A stretch of DNA of 46,324 bases from an uncultured Clostridia bacterium. GTDB taxonomy: Bacteria > Bacillota > Clostridia > Christensenellales > Aristaeellaceae. Of the stretch, positions 21,306-30,102 are shown in pieces (positions within the stretch are counted from its first letter, which is position 1; each line of letters starts with the position of its first letter). The stretch lies in NCBI GenBank assembly GCA_945948915.1, contig CAMFCQ010000012.1, positions 1-46,324 on the forward strand, given 5' to 3'. Made by a program: the position numbers and the translations under genes. A model generated the notes under the pieces. The model searched no databases. It was not told the DNA's origin and saw nothing but the letters and a program-made list of their open reading frames with translations.

Positions 21306-22331
21306 ATGAAGAAGATCCTTGCGCTCGTGTTTGCTGCGCTGCTGGTCATCGGCTGCGTCAGCGCGATGGCTGATGCCGATCCGTATGCGGATCTGGGCAG
21401 CTACACCATGATCGTGGGCCATGCCCAGCCGGAAGGCAACCCGCGCTACGTCTCCATGGAGAAGTTCGCGGCGGACGTGGCGGAGAAGACCAACGGCCAC
21501 GTGACCGTTGAGGTCTTTGGCAACGGCCAGCTGGGCACCGAGAAGGAAATGCTCGAGCAGGTCGTGCAGGGCGTCACCCAGGGCATGCGCGGCGGCCAGT
21601 TTGACTTCAGCCCGCGTCTGCTGATGTTCACCCTGCCGTTCCTGACCAACACCCGCGAGGAGGTCACCGCGCTGCTGCAGAGCGACCTGGCCAAGAAGGT
21701 CTCCGCTGAGGCCGAGGAGACCACCGGCACCGTCATCATCAACCTGTGCGACGCCGGCGGCTATCGTCAGTTCTCCAACAACACCCGCCCGATCACCAAG
21801 CCCGAGGATCTCAAGGGCCTGAAGATGCGTACCAACGGCATGAAGACCATCGACATGACCTTCCAGGCCATGGGCGCCAACACCGTTTCCGTCCCGTACG
21901 CTGACCTGTACATGGGCCTGAAGACCAGCATCGCCGATGGCCAGGAGAATCCGTGGGTCAACGTCGAGGGCATGAAGTTCTATGAGGTGCAGAAGTACTT
22001 CACCCAGGTCAACTACCAGTTCCATCCGGATCCGTTCTATGTCAACGCCGAGTGGTGGAATGCGCTGCCGGAAGAGTTCCGCACCATCCTGAGCGAGTGC
22101 GCCACCGCGATGGGCGAGTACAACGATCAGCTGATCGACCAGAACTCTGACGCGGCCAAGCAGGTCGTCATCGACGCCGGCTGCGAGGTCTACATCCCGA
22201 CCGCCGAGGAGCTCGCCGCCTTCCAGGAGGCCTGCCAGCCGGTGTACGCGCAGGCCGTTGCCGAGGGTATCTGCACGCAGGAAGAGCTCGATGAGATGCT
22301 CGCCATCGTGGCTGCCGTCCGCGGCGAATAA
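21306..22331 (+). CDS. dctP: TRAP transporter substrate-binding protein, DctP family
   Basis: The 341-residue exported solute receptor has a signal peptide (MKKILALVFAALLVIGCVSAMA; the Cys may instead signal lipidation, though no clean lipobox is seen). It has the DctP fold. Hallmarks include GHAQPEGNPRYVSMEKFA, VEVFGNGQLGTEKEMLEQV, and the ligand-anchoring Arg in LKGLKMRTNG, with VPYADLYMGLKTSIADGQENPW. It captures an organic acid, most likely a carboxylate, and delivers it to the DctQM membrane unit. The start is preceded by GGAGGTAA. First gene of the operon. Confidence 0.95.
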   Translation: MKKILALVFAALLVIGCVSAMADADPYADLGSYTMIVGHAQPEGNPRYVSMEKFAADVAEKTNGHVTVEVFGNGQLGTEKEMLEQVVQGVTQGMRGGQFDFSPRLLMFTLPFLTNTREEVTALLQSDLAKKVSAEAEETTGTVIINLCDAGGYRQFSNNTRPITKPEDLKGLKMRTNGMKTIDMTFQAMGANTVSVPYADLYMGLKTSIADGQENPWVNVEGMKFYEVQKYFTQVNYQFHPDPFYVNAEWWNALPEEFRTILSECATAMGEYNDQLIDQNSDAAKQVVIDAGCEVYIPTAEELAAFQEACQPVYAQAVAEGICTQEELDEMLAIVAAVRGE

Positions 22332-22349
22332 GCCCGAAAAGGTTCCGTC

Positions 22350-22386
22350 AAGGCGGGTCGGGGTCAAGGCCCCGACCGCCTTTTTA
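22350..22386 (+). terminator. Intercistronic terminator/attenuator after dctP
   Basis: AAGGCGGGTCGGGG-TCAAGG-CCCCGACCGCCTT is a strong hairpin followed by TTTAG. Lying inside the operon, it probably terminates most transcripts so the binding protein is made in excess of the membrane subunits. Confidence 0.8.
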
Positions 22387-22421
22387 GATTCCTGACTCCG
22401 TGTTAAGGAGGATGAACACAC

Positions 22422-22922
22422 ATGAACAAAATCAAAAAGATCGGCGCGATCATCGAAAAGATCTATATGGGCGTCGGCGCGGTGGCCATGGGCGTGCTGG
22501 CCTTCATGGTGATCTTCACGGTCATCATGCGCTACTGCTTCTCCCTGAGCTGGAAATCGATTTCTGAGTTCAACGTGCTGCTCTTCACGTTTACCACCTT
22601 CTGGGGCATGGGCCTGAACGTCCTCAAGGGCGAACACGTCTCCATCAACATCCTCTATGACCGCATGAAGCCCTCCGTCAAGCGCTTTGTCACCGTGTTC
22701 AACTGCGTAGTGATGCTGGTCGTGGACGTGCTGTTCATCAAGTACGGCTGGGCATACGCCGTGAAGATGGGCAAGCAGATCAGCATGGGCATGGAAATCC
22801 CGATGTTCTACATGTACGGCCTGATGCCGCTGTGCGGCGTGATTTGCGCGGTGTGCATCGTCATCAAGGCGGTGGAGACCGTGCTTGCGCCGGCCTCCGC
22901 GTTTGAGCCGACGGACAAGTAA
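22422..22922 (+). CDS. dctQ: TRAP transporter small membrane subunit, DctQ family
   Basis: The 166-residue inner-membrane protein has four predicted helices (about 17-38, 50-68, 91-112, 129-152). It includes the conserved VIMRYCFSLSWKSISEFNVLL and FWGMGLNVLKGEHVSINIL regions of DctQ proteins. It forms the complex with DctM. The start is preceded by AAGGAGGA; 17 bp separate it from dctM. Confidence 0.93.
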   Translation: MNKIKKIGAIIEKIYMGVGAVAMGVLAFMVIFTVIMRYCFSLSWKSISEFNVLLFTFTTFWGMGLNVLKGEHVSINILYDRMKPSVKRFVTVFNCVVMLVVDVLFIKYGWAYAVKMGKQISMGMEIPMFYMYGLMPLCGVICAVCIVIKAVETVLAPASAFEPTDK

Positions 22923-22939
22923 ACGGAAGGAGAGTAGCT

Positions 22940-24223
22940 ATGGCAATCGTATTTCTTCTGCTTGGCCTGATCGTCTTCGCGGCGATCGGCGTCCCGCTTG
23001 CGTTCTCCATCGGCGCGTCCTGCATCACCTACCTGTCTGCGGCCAAGCCGATGTTCCTGTCCATGATGCCCCAGCGCATCTGGAACGGCGTGTACAGCGA
23101 GCTCATGATCGCCATGCCGCTGTTCATGCTCGCCGGCGAGCTGATGAACACCGGCGGCATCACCAAGCGCATCATCGACTTCTGCATGGAGCTGCTGCGC
23201 CCGATCCGCGGCGGCCTGGGCGAGGTGAACATCGTCGCCTCCATGATCTTCGGCGGCATCTCCGGTTCCTCCGTCGCCGATACCTCCGCGCTGGGCTCCA
23301 TCCTGATCCCGGCGATGCAGAAGGAGGGCTATCCGCCGGATGCCTCCGCGGGCATCACGGTCGCTTCCTCCACGATGGGCATGATCATTCCGCCGTCCAC
23401 GCCGATGGTCGTCTATGCGATGATCTCCGGCGCGTCCATCGGCGCGCTGTTCATGGCCGGCGCCGTGCCGGGCATCCTGATCGGCCTGACGCAGCTGGTG
23501 CTGGTGTACATCATCAGCCGGCGCAAGGGCTGGCACCCGGAGCGGACGGCGTTCAACGGCAAGCGCTTCTTCAGCGCCATTCTTTCCGGCATTCCGGCGC
23601 TGCTGATGCCGCTGTTCATCATCGTCTGCGTCTCCGGCGGTATCTGCACCGCCTCCGAGAGCGCCGGCGTCGCCGTGCTCTACAGCCTGCTCGTCGGCTT
23701 CTTCGTCTACCGTGAGCTGACCTGGAAGGACGTCTGGAACGCGCTGAAGAAGACCCTGATCTCCTCCTCGAGCATCATGATCATCATCGGCTTCACGTCC
23801 ATCTTCACCTGGGTGCTCACCATCCAGAAGGTGCCGGACATGGTCGCCAGCTTCTTCATGAGCATGAACATGCCGGCCTGGGGCATCGCGCTGATGTTTG
23901 ACGTGCTGATCCTCATTATCGGCACCTTCATCGACGTCAGCCCGGCCATCCTGATGCTCACGCCGATCATGCTCCCGGTCATGCAGAGCTACGGCTTCTC
24001 CGCGCTGCAGTTCGGCGCGATGCTGATCACCGGCCTGGCCATCGGCCTGGTCACCCCGCCGGTGGGCATGTGCCTGAACGCCTGCAACAAGATCAACCGC
24101 ATGCCGGTTATCGACATCTTCAGGGGCGCGCTGCCGTATGTCACCTGCAATATTCTGGTGCTCGTCGCCATCAGCCTCTTCCCGGTGCTGACCACCTGGC
24201 TCCCGGCCATCCTGGGCTATTGA
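22940..24223 (+). CDS. dctM: TRAP transporter large membrane subunit, DctM family
   Basis: The 427-residue protein of normal family length has about 12 hydrophobic helices. Signatures include ELMNTGGITKRIIDF, GGISGSSVADTSALGSILIP, GMIIPPSTPMVVYA and the sodium-site-like DVSPAILMLTPIMLPV, with a closing TPPVGMCLN. It is the ion-driven translocation subunit for the solute bound by DctP. The start is preceded by GGAAGGAGAG. Confidence 0.96.
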   Translation: MAIVFLLLGLIVFAAIGVPLAFSIGASCITYLSAAKPMFLSMMPQRIWNGVYSELMIAMPLFMLAGELMNTGGITKRIIDFCMELLRPIRGGLGEVNIVASMIFGGISGSSVADTSALGSILIPAMQKEGYPPDASAGITVASSTMGMIIPPSTPMVVYAMISGASIGALFMAGAVPGILIGLTQLVLVYIISRRKGWHPERTAFNGKRFFSAILSGIPALLMPLFIIVCVSGGICTASESAGVAVLYSLLVGFFVYRELTWKDVWNALKKTLISSSSIMIIIGFTSIFTWVLTIQKVPDMVASFFMSMNMPAWGIALMFDVLILIIGTFIDVSPAILMLTPIMLPVMQSYGFSALQFGAMLITGLAIGLVTPPVGMCLNACNKINRMPVIDIFRGALPYVTCNILVLVAISLFPVLTTWLPAILGY

Positions 24224-24248
24224 TCCGTCCGGGTTTCTGCCAAAATGA

Positions 24249-24280
24249 ATCCGCCGCAGCAAGCGCTGCGGCGGATTTTT
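24249..24280 (+). terminator. Intrinsic terminator of the TRAP operon
   Basis: ATCCGCCGCAGC-AAGC-GCTGCGGCGGAT is a perfect hairpin followed by TTTTTG. It lies between convergent genes. Confidence 0.88.
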
Positions 24281-24289
24281 GTGCGGAGA

Positions 24290-25999
24290 TTATTCGGCTT
24301 CTGTGATTGAAGCGGGTTCCTCGGCCAGCTCGCCGGCGATGAGCGTGAGCAGCGGCTCGGGCAGCAGCGCAAAGAGCGCATCCATCTGCGCTTGCGCGTT
24401 GGTCAGGACACGGATATAGAGCGCCTCAATCTCCTCGTCGGACGCGTTGTCCAGCACGAATTCCGTCGGGGTTCCGACGGGCTCGTAGGGCAGCGTATAG
24501 ATCTGGAAGCCGAAGAGGGCCTCGTCGATGCCGGACTGCGGCGCGGCCTGCAGCTCGATATACTCGGCTTGCGGGCCGTCCTCGCCCGGGACAGAGGCAA
24601 AGGCGGTCTGCGTCTCGGCCTGCTGAACGACCTGATCGCCCATGTAGATATCGGTAGAGCCGAAGCTGAGGATTCTCTCGCCGCCCTCGGCGGTCAGCGC
24701 GCTGTCCGATTCGCCATAGCACGAGACGGTGACGGAGCTGCCCTCCTCCGGGAAGGTCACGGTATAGTCGAACATGCAGCTGTAGCCGCTCATGCCCTCG
24801 TCGCTGACATAGGGCTCGGAGCCTGCGTCGATCGACAGATCAAGGAGGCTCTGATTGCCGGACTGGATGTCGGCGGTGGCGCTGAGGCTGATGATCTGCG
24901 GATCGGCAGGATCGACGGTGTAGTCAATCGAGGCGGTCAGGCCGGAGTACACGCCCTCCGCGTCGGTCATGAAGGCCTGGGCCATAGCACGGAGGCCGTC
25001 CTCTGGCGCGTCGGCCAGATTGATGAGGTTGATGGCGCCGGTGGTGCCGTCCTGATCGACGAGGCAGAGGCTGCTGTACAGGATGCGGCCATCCTCGTCC
25101 CTGCCGGTGACGAGGTACAGCGGGTATTCCTCGTCCGTCCATGTCTGCGCCTCGGCGCGCAGCTCCGCGCACAACGCGGCGGTGGTCAGGGGCTCCGCCT
25201 GTGCCGCCATGGCCAGCAGCGCGTCGAGCATGGGCACGAGCACCGCGTCCTGCTCCAGCTGATCGCACAGCGTGATGATCAGCTCGCTCAGCGCCTTGTC
25301 GGTGATGACGACGGCGGTCTCCTGCGCCGCGGCGGGGAAATAGCCCTCGGCGGCGACATTCTCCTCCACGCTGACAGGCTGCGCGGCGATGAATTCGGCG
25401 ATCGTCTGCCCGTACGGCGCGGCGGCCTGCTGCACGGTGACGCCGATCAGCCGGGCATAAGCGGCGAGCGCTTCGCCAAGCTGTCCGGGCTCCAGATTGC
25501 GCAGCGCGAGCAGCTGGGCGCTCTCCTCTTCACCGAGGCCTAGCATGGCCAGCAGGGCTTCCCAGGAGAGGGTGACGCATTCGCCTGGCAGAAGCGCACT
25601 GCTGGAGAGCGCCAGACCGGCTTTGGTGACTCCCAACTGTGCATCGATGCAGACAGCGGCGGTGTCGTCCGTAAAGTAGGCGCCGCTGAGCTCGAACAGG
25701 ACGCCGCCTTCGGTCTTCACGGCGGCGACGGAGATCTGCGCGTTGAACAGCGCTTCTTCGATGGCGCGCAGAAGCGCCGCATCCTCGCCGGTCAGTCCGA
25801 GCGTCTCGGCGTTCAGCGTGAGGGAGCAGCCGAAATCCGCGCAGATTGCGTCGCCGCTTTGAAAGGCCTCGAGAAACAGAGAGCGGGTGAGCGCGCCGGG
25901 CGTAAAGGGCGTGTGCCGGGCTTCGGCAAGCGCCGCAGGCAGCGAACTCAGTAGAAGCGACACGGCAAGCAGCAGACAGAGCAGACGTTTTTTCATCAT
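24290..25999 (-). CDS. Large secreted protein of unknown function
   Basis: The 569-residue exported protein starts at 25999 (AAGGAAGGG upstream); a second Met follows. The signal peptide MMKKRLLCLLLAVSLLLSSLPAALA is clear. The mature protein is acidic, Ala/Leu/Glu-rich, with many beta-type segments in the second half (ISLSATADIQSGNQSLLDLSID, YDYTVTF-like). It has no membrane anchor, LPXTG motif or recognised catalytic motif. It resembles no family I can name. It is transcribed alone from a strong promoter, divergent from the PadR operon. Confidence 0.8.
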   Translation of the reverse strand: MMKKRLLCLLLAVSLLLSSLPAALAEARHTPFTPGALTRSLFLEAFQSGDAICADFGCSLTLNAETLGLTGEDAALLRAIEEALFNAQISVAAVKTEGGVLFELSGAYFTDDTAAVCIDAQLGVTKAGLALSSSALLPGECVTLSWEALLAMLGLGEEESAQLLALRNLEPGQLGEALAAYARLIGVTVQQAAAPYGQTIAEFIAAQPVSVEENVAAEGYFPAAAQETAVVITDKALSELIITLCDQLEQDAVLVPMLDALLAMAAQAEPLTTAALCAELRAEAQTWTDEEYPLYLVTGRDEDGRILYSSLCLVDQDGTTGAINLINLADAPEDGLRAMAQAFMTDAEGVYSGLTASIDYTVDPADPQIISLSATADIQSGNQSLLDLSIDAGSEPYVSDEGMSGYSCMFDYTVTFPEEGSSVTVSCYGESDSALTAEGGERILSFGSTDIYMGDQVVQQAETQTAFASVPGEDGPQAEYIELQAAPQSGIDEALFGFQIYTLPYEPVGTPTEFVLDNASDEEIEALYIRVLTNAQAQMDALFALLPEPLLTLIAGELAEEPASITEAE

Positions 26000-26044
26000 C
26001 GGTTCATCCCTTCCTTGGCCTTTGATGTGTGATCCGTTAACCTG

Positions 26045-26073
26045 ATTATAGCGAAGGGACAGGGGGGCGTCAA
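26045..26073 (-). promoter_or_regulatory. Sigma-A promoter of the secreted-protein gene
   Basis: Minus-strand TTGACG (26068-26073), 17-bp spacer, TATAAT (26045-26050). Confidence 0.75.
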
Positions 26074-26112
26074 TGCCGGAGAAGGATTTGCGAAAAAACT
26101 TTGCGAAATACA

Positions 26113-26141
26113 TTGACAGGCGAGGTATCTTGTGTTAGGCT
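26113..26141 (+). promoter_or_regulatory. Promoter of the PadR-DUF4097 operon
   Basis: TTGACA (26113-26118), 17-bp spacer and a weak -10 TAGGCT (26136-26141). A poor -10 box is common for autorepressed operons. Confidence 0.5.
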
Positions 26142-26163
26142 GTATCTCGTCGGAGGTGAGGAA

Positions 26164-26532
26164 ATGCTCAATGCATCGGATATCCTTCGCGGCTATACGG
26201 ATACGATCATCCTTGCGCAGCTGGCAAAAGAGGACAGCTACGGCTACGTGATCAGCAAGAACGTGCAGGAGATCTCCCGGGGGGAGCTGCAGCTGAAGGA
26301 GGCGACCCTGTATACGACGTTCCGCCGGCTGGAAAGCGCGGGCGTGATTGAGTCATATTGGGGCAACGAAAACGCGGGCGCGCGCAGGCGATATTACCAC
26401 CTGACGGACGCGGGCCGCGCGCTGTATGAGGAAAACCTGGCGGACTGGCGCAAATACCGCGCCATCATATCCGCACTATTTGGAATGGAGGATGCACTCG
26501 ATGATGAACAAACGGATTCGCAGCATGGTTGA
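26164..26532 (+). CDS. PadR-family transcriptional regulator
   Basis: The 122-residue winged-helix regulator starts at 26164 (GGAGGTGAGG upstream). It has the family core DSYGYVISKNVQEIS, LKEATLYTTFRRLESAGVIESYWG and the wing RRRYYHLTDAGRAL. PadR proteins repress adjacent envelope-stress or efflux genes. Here it is cotranscribed with, and overlaps by 32 nt, the DUF4097 gene, so autoregulation of this operon is the simplest role. Confidence 0.94.
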   Translation: MLNASDILRGYTDTIILAQLAKEDSYGYVISKNVQEISRGELQLKEATLYTTFRRLESAGVIESYWGNENAGARRRYYHLTDAGRALYEENLADWRKYRAIISALFGMEDALDDEQTDSQHG

Positions 26533-28222
26533 TGAAATTTTCTCTGAGATGAAGATGTCTGCGGAGAACCTGGCGCTGCGCGACGAGCTGATGGCGAACG
26601 CGCAGGCGCGCTACGAGGATTCCGTGGCGCAGGGCAGGAGCGAGGAGGAGGCCTTTGTAGAGGTCGCCGCGTCGCTGGAGGACGTGTGCGGCCTACTGGA
26701 GGAGATGAAGCGCATGGATGAAGCGCCGAAGGCTGCGCCGGATGCGCAGGCGGAGGAGACCGTGCCGGAGCTGAAGCTCGGCGACGAGCCGGAAGAGGAG
26801 CCGGAGCAGGAAGCATCCATGCCGCAGACTGACCTGGGCGACGCGCTGAACAAGGCGTTCACCGCGCTGGGCGACTTCGGCCAGGCGATAATGCCGGAGG
26901 CGAAGAAGCTCTATGGCCAGATGGACGACGTGACCGGCGGCGTGCTGGGCAAGCTGGGCCGCGCGGCGAAGAAGGGCTTGCGCGACGCGCAGAAGGCCGC
27001 GGAGGAGGCCATCGACAAGTACGCCGGCGCGGACGGCGAGCTGGTGTTTGACTTCGGCGCGAACAAGGAAGCCGAGATCAGGACGGAGGAGCCGGAAGCT
27101 GAGCCGGAGGATGACCTGGAGAAGGCGATGGAGGATGCGCGCCGCGAGGCCGAGCAGGCCGCCAGGGAGGCGGACGCTGAGACGGATGAGGCGGACGCCC
27201 AGGCAGCGGATGAAGCGGATGCGCCGGAAACGGCGGAAGAGTCCGCTTATGAGCAGGGCGCAGACGGCGAGCCGGACGAGGCGTCGTTTGCAAAGGCTGT
27301 CGATGAGATGACCCGCGAGGCGGAAGAGGTGATCCATCAGGCGGCGCAGGCCGCGCGGGACGCGGCCAAAGGCGCGGCGGAGGCGGTCGTGCACGACGCG
27401 AACGAGCCGGTCAGCGGCCGGAAGAGCTTCCCGGCGGCGGGCCTGCACAAGATCGATATCCAGCTGGACGCGGACGACGTGGAGATCGTGCCGGCAGACG
27501 GCACGCAGGTGGAGACCCTCTGGGAGGCGCAGAACGCGGACGGTGAGCCGGTGATTACGATGTCCGGCCATACGCTGACCATCCGCCGCAAGAACCCGGA
27601 CGTGTTCAAGACGTTCTTCTCCGTCTTCCAGAAGGCGGGCGGCCGCATCACCGTGCGCGTGCCGCGCGGCTATGCGGCGAGCTATGCGATCAGCACGACC
27701 AGCGGCGATGTGCGCCTCGGCGACCTCGACGTGGACGAGGTGAAGGTGACCACCACCTCCGGTGACGTGCGCGTGGAGCCGGTGACGCAGACCCGCGCGG
27801 GGAATCTCTCCGTGACGACGGTTTCCGGCCATGCGGCGGTCAGCGCCTGTGCGGACACGATTGCGGTGACGACCGTCTCCGGCGGCCAGTTCATCTCCTG
27901 CGACGCGCACAAGGTGGACGTGAATGTGGTCTCCGGCCGCGTGCATGTCGAAGGCGCATGCGACGAGTGGGAGGTCAGCGCGGTGTCCAGCGACGTGGAG
28001 CTGCTGTGCACCGTCGCGCCGACGAAGCGGGTGCAGATTTCCTCGGTGCACGGCGATGTGCGCCTGGCGCTGCCCGGCGACATCCGCGGCTTTGTCGCGG
28101 AGAGCACCGGCGCGCTCGGCTGCGAAATCGTCAACGAGTTTGGCCCGAACCGCTACGGCACCTGCGGCCTGCCGATCCGCATGGAGACCATGCGCGGCAA
28201 GCTGATCATCATGAGACTGTAA
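26501..28222 (+). CDS. DUF4097-type protein with N-terminal helical region
   Basis: The 573-residue protein starts at ATG 26501 (GGAGG 9 nt upstream; ATG 26492 is too close to that site). It has three parts. An N-terminal helical HAAS/DUF1700-like segment (about 1-70, with EEEAFVEVAASLEDVCGLLEEM) is followed by a long charged low-complexity linker rich in Glu, Ala and Asp (about 75-310). A C-terminal right-handed beta-helix DUF4097 domain (about 310-573) carries repeated TTSGDVR/TVSG strands. PadR, a DUF1700-like module and DUF4097 commonly occur together in Firmicutes envelope-stress operons. Here the last two appear fused. No signal peptide is visible. Confidence 0.88.
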   Translation: MMNKRIRSMVDEIFSEMKMSAENLALRDELMANAQARYEDSVAQGRSEEEAFVEVAASLEDVCGLLEEMKRMDEAPKAAPDAQAEETVPELKLGDEPEEEPEQEASMPQTDLGDALNKAFTALGDFGQAIMPEAKKLYGQMDDVTGGVLGKLGRAAKKGLRDAQKAAEEAIDKYAGADGELVFDFGANKEAEIRTEEPEAEPEDDLEKAMEDARREAEQAAREADAETDEADAQAADEADAPETAEESAYEQGADGEPDEASFAKAVDEMTREAEEVIHQAAQAARDAAKGAAEAVVHDANEPVSGRKSFPAAGLHKIDIQLDADDVEIVPADGTQVETLWEAQNADGEPVITMSGHTLTIRRKNPDVFKTFFSVFQKAGGRITVRVPRGYAASYAISTTSGDVRLGDLDVDEVKVTTTSGDVRVEPVTQTRAGNLSVTTVSGHAAVSACADTIAVTTVSGGQFISCDAHKVDVNVVSGRVHVEGACDEWEVSAVSSDVELLCTVAPTKRVQISSVHGDVRLALPGDIRGFVAESTGALGCEIVNEFGPNRYGTCGLPIRMETMRGKLIIMRL

Positions 28223-28234
28223 GGAGCAGAGCTT

Positions 28235-28426
28235 ATGGATAAAGTCAAGGAATATGTGGGGCTTTTCTTCGGCGGCCGTCTGGCCGTCGAGGGAAACGGC
28301 CGCACGTTTGCCAAGCTGCCTGTGTGGCTGGCAGCGCTCATCGCCGTGGCGAGCATTCGCCTGGCGGTCATCACGGTGCTGCTGGTCGTGGCCTTCGGCA
28401 TGAAGGTCCGCGTGACCAAGGCGTAA
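28235..28426 (+). CDS. Small DUF4342-like membrane protein
   Basis: The 63-residue protein begins MDKVKEYVGLFFGGRLAVEGNGRTFAKLPVW, then a single transmembrane helix (about 33-55). The short basic start followed by a conserved strand and helix resembles DUF4342 proteins that accompany envelope-stress genes. It lies 12 bp after the DUF4097 gene with AAGGAG upstream, in the same operon. Confidence 0.7.
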   Translation: MDKVKEYVGLFFGGRLAVEGNGRTFAKLPVWLAALIAVASIRLAVITVLLVVAFGMKVRVTKA

Positions 28427-28439
28427 GGAGGGCGGACAG

Positions 28440-28661
28440 ATGGATTTTGAGCTGATCAAAAACAACCTGATGAACGCGGCGGCCCAGCTGCTTTCCCTGC
28501 GGGTGATTGTCACCTCGCCGAGCGAGAAAGCGGCCGATCTACCGGCGCTGTATGTGCTGCTGGCCGCGCTGCTGGCGCCCGTCGCCTGCGCCGTGGTGGT
28601 GGTGCTGGGCTTCCTGCGCCGCTACGCGATCCGCTTTGAGAAGGACGCGACGAAGCTGTAA
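28440..28661 (+). CDS. Small hypothetical membrane protein
   Basis: The 73-residue protein has one strong transmembrane helix (about 38-58) and a basic tail (RRYAIRFEKDATKL). GGAGGG precedes the start, 13 bp after the previous stop. Last gene of the PadR operon; family unknown. Confidence 0.7.
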   Translation: MDFELIKNNLMNAAAQLLSLRVIVTSPSEKAADLPALYVLLAALLAPVACAVVVVLGFLRRYAIRFEKDATKL

Positions 28662-28690
28662 ATCGATTGAGCTGCAAACCGGTTGAATCA

Positions 28691-28717
28691 GGGCCGCAGA
28701 GCATCTGCGGCTTTTCT
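28691..28717 (+). terminator. Intrinsic terminator of the PadR operon
   Basis: GCCGCAGA-GCA-TCTGCGGC is followed by TTTTCT. Confidence 0.8.
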
Positions 28718-28732
28718 GGTGCAGAGGTTTAT

Positions 28733-28740
28733 GGTATACT
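28733..28740 (+). promoter_or_regulatory. Extended -10 promoter of the flavodoxin-NUDIX pair
   Basis: TGG TATACT (28733-28740) forms an extended -10 with a weak -35 region (TTTTCT near 28713). Confidence 0.45.
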
Positions 28741-28781
28741 GATCCCACCAGGCAAGACCGCTGACGACGGAGGAACAGACG

Positions 28782-29375
28782 ATGGAATCTCTATTTGGAA
28801 AAAACAAGGAGCGCAGGCCGGGCGGCGTGCTCGTGCTGTACACGTCCAAGCACGGCGCGACGCAGCGCTACGCCGAGCGCATCGCACAGCCGCTGGACGC
28901 GCTGGTGAAGGAGGCGGCTTATGCCAAGGCCGATGAGGCGAGGACATATGACGCCATTGTGCTGGGCTGCCCGGTGTATGCCGGCAAGCTCAAGGGACTG
29001 GACTTACTGGCGGACAATATCCAGACGCTGAAGGACAAGCGGCTGGTGATCTTCACCTGCGGCCTGTACGATCCGGCGCAGGAGGATGTGCGTGCCAATC
29101 TGGACGGCCAGATTCGTGCGGCGCTGGGGGAGGCAGCGGACCAGGCGAAGGTCTTCCATCTGCGCGGCGCGATCCGCTGGTCGAGCCTGGGCCTGATGGA
29201 GCGCATGCTGATGAAGGCGTTCCTTTCTCAGATCAAAAAGAAGGCGGAGACGGAGCGCAGCGAGACGGAGCGCCTGATGCTGGAGGCGGAGGGCGGCGCG
29301 CTCGATTTCTCGGATGAGGCGGATCTTGACGCGATCGTCCGCGCGGCGCGTGGTGGCGCGGAGGCAGACGCATGA
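28782..29375 (+). CDS. Flavodoxin-domain protein (protoporphyrinogen-oxidase HemG-like)
   Basis: The 197-residue flavodoxin-fold protein has the FMN phosphate-binding loop LYTSKHGAT (about 19-27) and the conserved YDAIVLGCPVYAGKLKG, with VIFTCGLYDP at a further FMN contact. A C-terminal helical extension includes RGAIRWSSLGLMERMLMK, which resembles the HemG/menaquinone-dependent oxidase-like branch. It is a cytosolic electron carrier or oxidoreductase. The physiological substrate is unknown. ACGGAGG precedes the start; the stop overlaps the next gene (ATGA). Confidence 0.88.
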   Translation: MESLFGKNKERRPGGVLVLYTSKHGATQRYAERIAQPLDALVKEAAYAKADEARTYDAIVLGCPVYAGKLKGLDLLADNIQTLKDKRLVIFTCGLYDPAQEDVRANLDGQIRAALGEAADQAKVFHLRGAIRWSSLGLMERMLMKAFLSQIKKKAETERSETERLMLEAEGGALDFSDEADLDAIVRAARGGAEADA

Positions 29376-29959
29376 GCGGCCAAAAACCGAACATTCTGCC
29401 CGCATGGGCCGAACCGATCGTTTGCTTTCGGGCGGGAGACGAGCGGGAGGCGCAGGAGCAGCGAATGATCCTTGACATGATTGACCGCCTGGGCGATGCC
29501 ATCCTGTCGCGGGAGAGCGAAATCGCGCACATGACCGCATCCTCCATCATCGTCAGCCGGGACCGCAGGCGAACGCTGATGGCGTTCCACAGGATTTACA
29601 ACAGCTGGGCCTGGACGGGCGGCCACGCCGACGGGGAAAGCGATTTCGAGGCGATTGCGCGGCGGGAGGCCCAGGAGGAAACGGGCATTTCCGGACTGAA
29701 ACGGCTGGGCGCCGGCATCGCGTCGCTCGAGATTCTGCCGGTGTGGGCGCACGTCAAGCGCGGCAGGGCCGTGGGTAGCCATCTGCACCTGAATGTGTCC
29801 TACCTGTTTGAGGCGGACGACGGCCTGCCGCTTTCTGTGCGCGAGGATGAAAACAGCGCTGTGGGCTGGATCGACATTGACCGCCTTGAGGAATACGTGA
29901 GCGAGGCGCCGATGCTGCCGGTGTACAGGCGGCTGCTCAGACGGGCGAACGATTGTTAA
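29372..29959 (+). CDS. NUDIX hydrolase
   Basis: The 195-residue NUDIX-fold pyrophosphohydrolase has a Nudix box GGHADGESDFEAIARREAQE followed by ETGI (about residues 83-106). The catalytic REAQEETG core is intact. The GGHADG form differs by one residue in spacing from the textbook GX5E signature, a variant seen in some NUDIX subfamilies. The N-terminal 60 residues precede the fold. It is translationally coupled with the flavodoxin gene. The substrate cannot be inferred. Confidence 0.92.
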   Translation: MSGQKPNILPAWAEPIVCFRAGDEREAQEQRMILDMIDRLGDAILSRESEIAHMTASSIIVSRDRRRTLMAFHRIYNSWAWTGGHADGESDFEAIARREAQEETGISGLKRLGAGIASLEILPVWAHVKRGRAVGSHLHLNVSYLFEADDGLPLSVREDENSAVGWIDIDRLEEYVSEAPMLPVYRRLLRRANDC

Positions 29960-29986
29960 ATCGTTACAAAAAACATGCGAAAGCGC

Positions 29987-30015
29987 TTGAATTGCTTCAC
30001 AAAAACAGCTATACT
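29987..30015 (+). promoter_or_regulatory. Sigma-A promoter of hpf
   Basis: TTGAAT (29987-29992), 17-bp spacer, TATACT (30010-30015), about 85 bp before the hpf start. Confidence 0.75.
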
Positions 30016-30102
30016 AAAGCCACCAGAAAGGAGAACAAGCATCATCAGCAGCCCAGGATAAACCGAGTATCAGGCAATTCCCTTGTAAAGGAGGCCGACC
30101 GT

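Noticed and set aside
22808-24262. 484-codon minus-strand frame opposite dctQ/dctM
   Set aside because: Antisense shadow of GC-rich coding sequence; composition (His/Asp/Arg/Gln repeats) is typical of such shadows and the plus strand encodes clear TRAP subunits.
26693-28513. 606-codon minus-strand frame opposite the DUF4097 operon
   Set aside because: Shadow frame across several real plus-strand genes and their boundaries.
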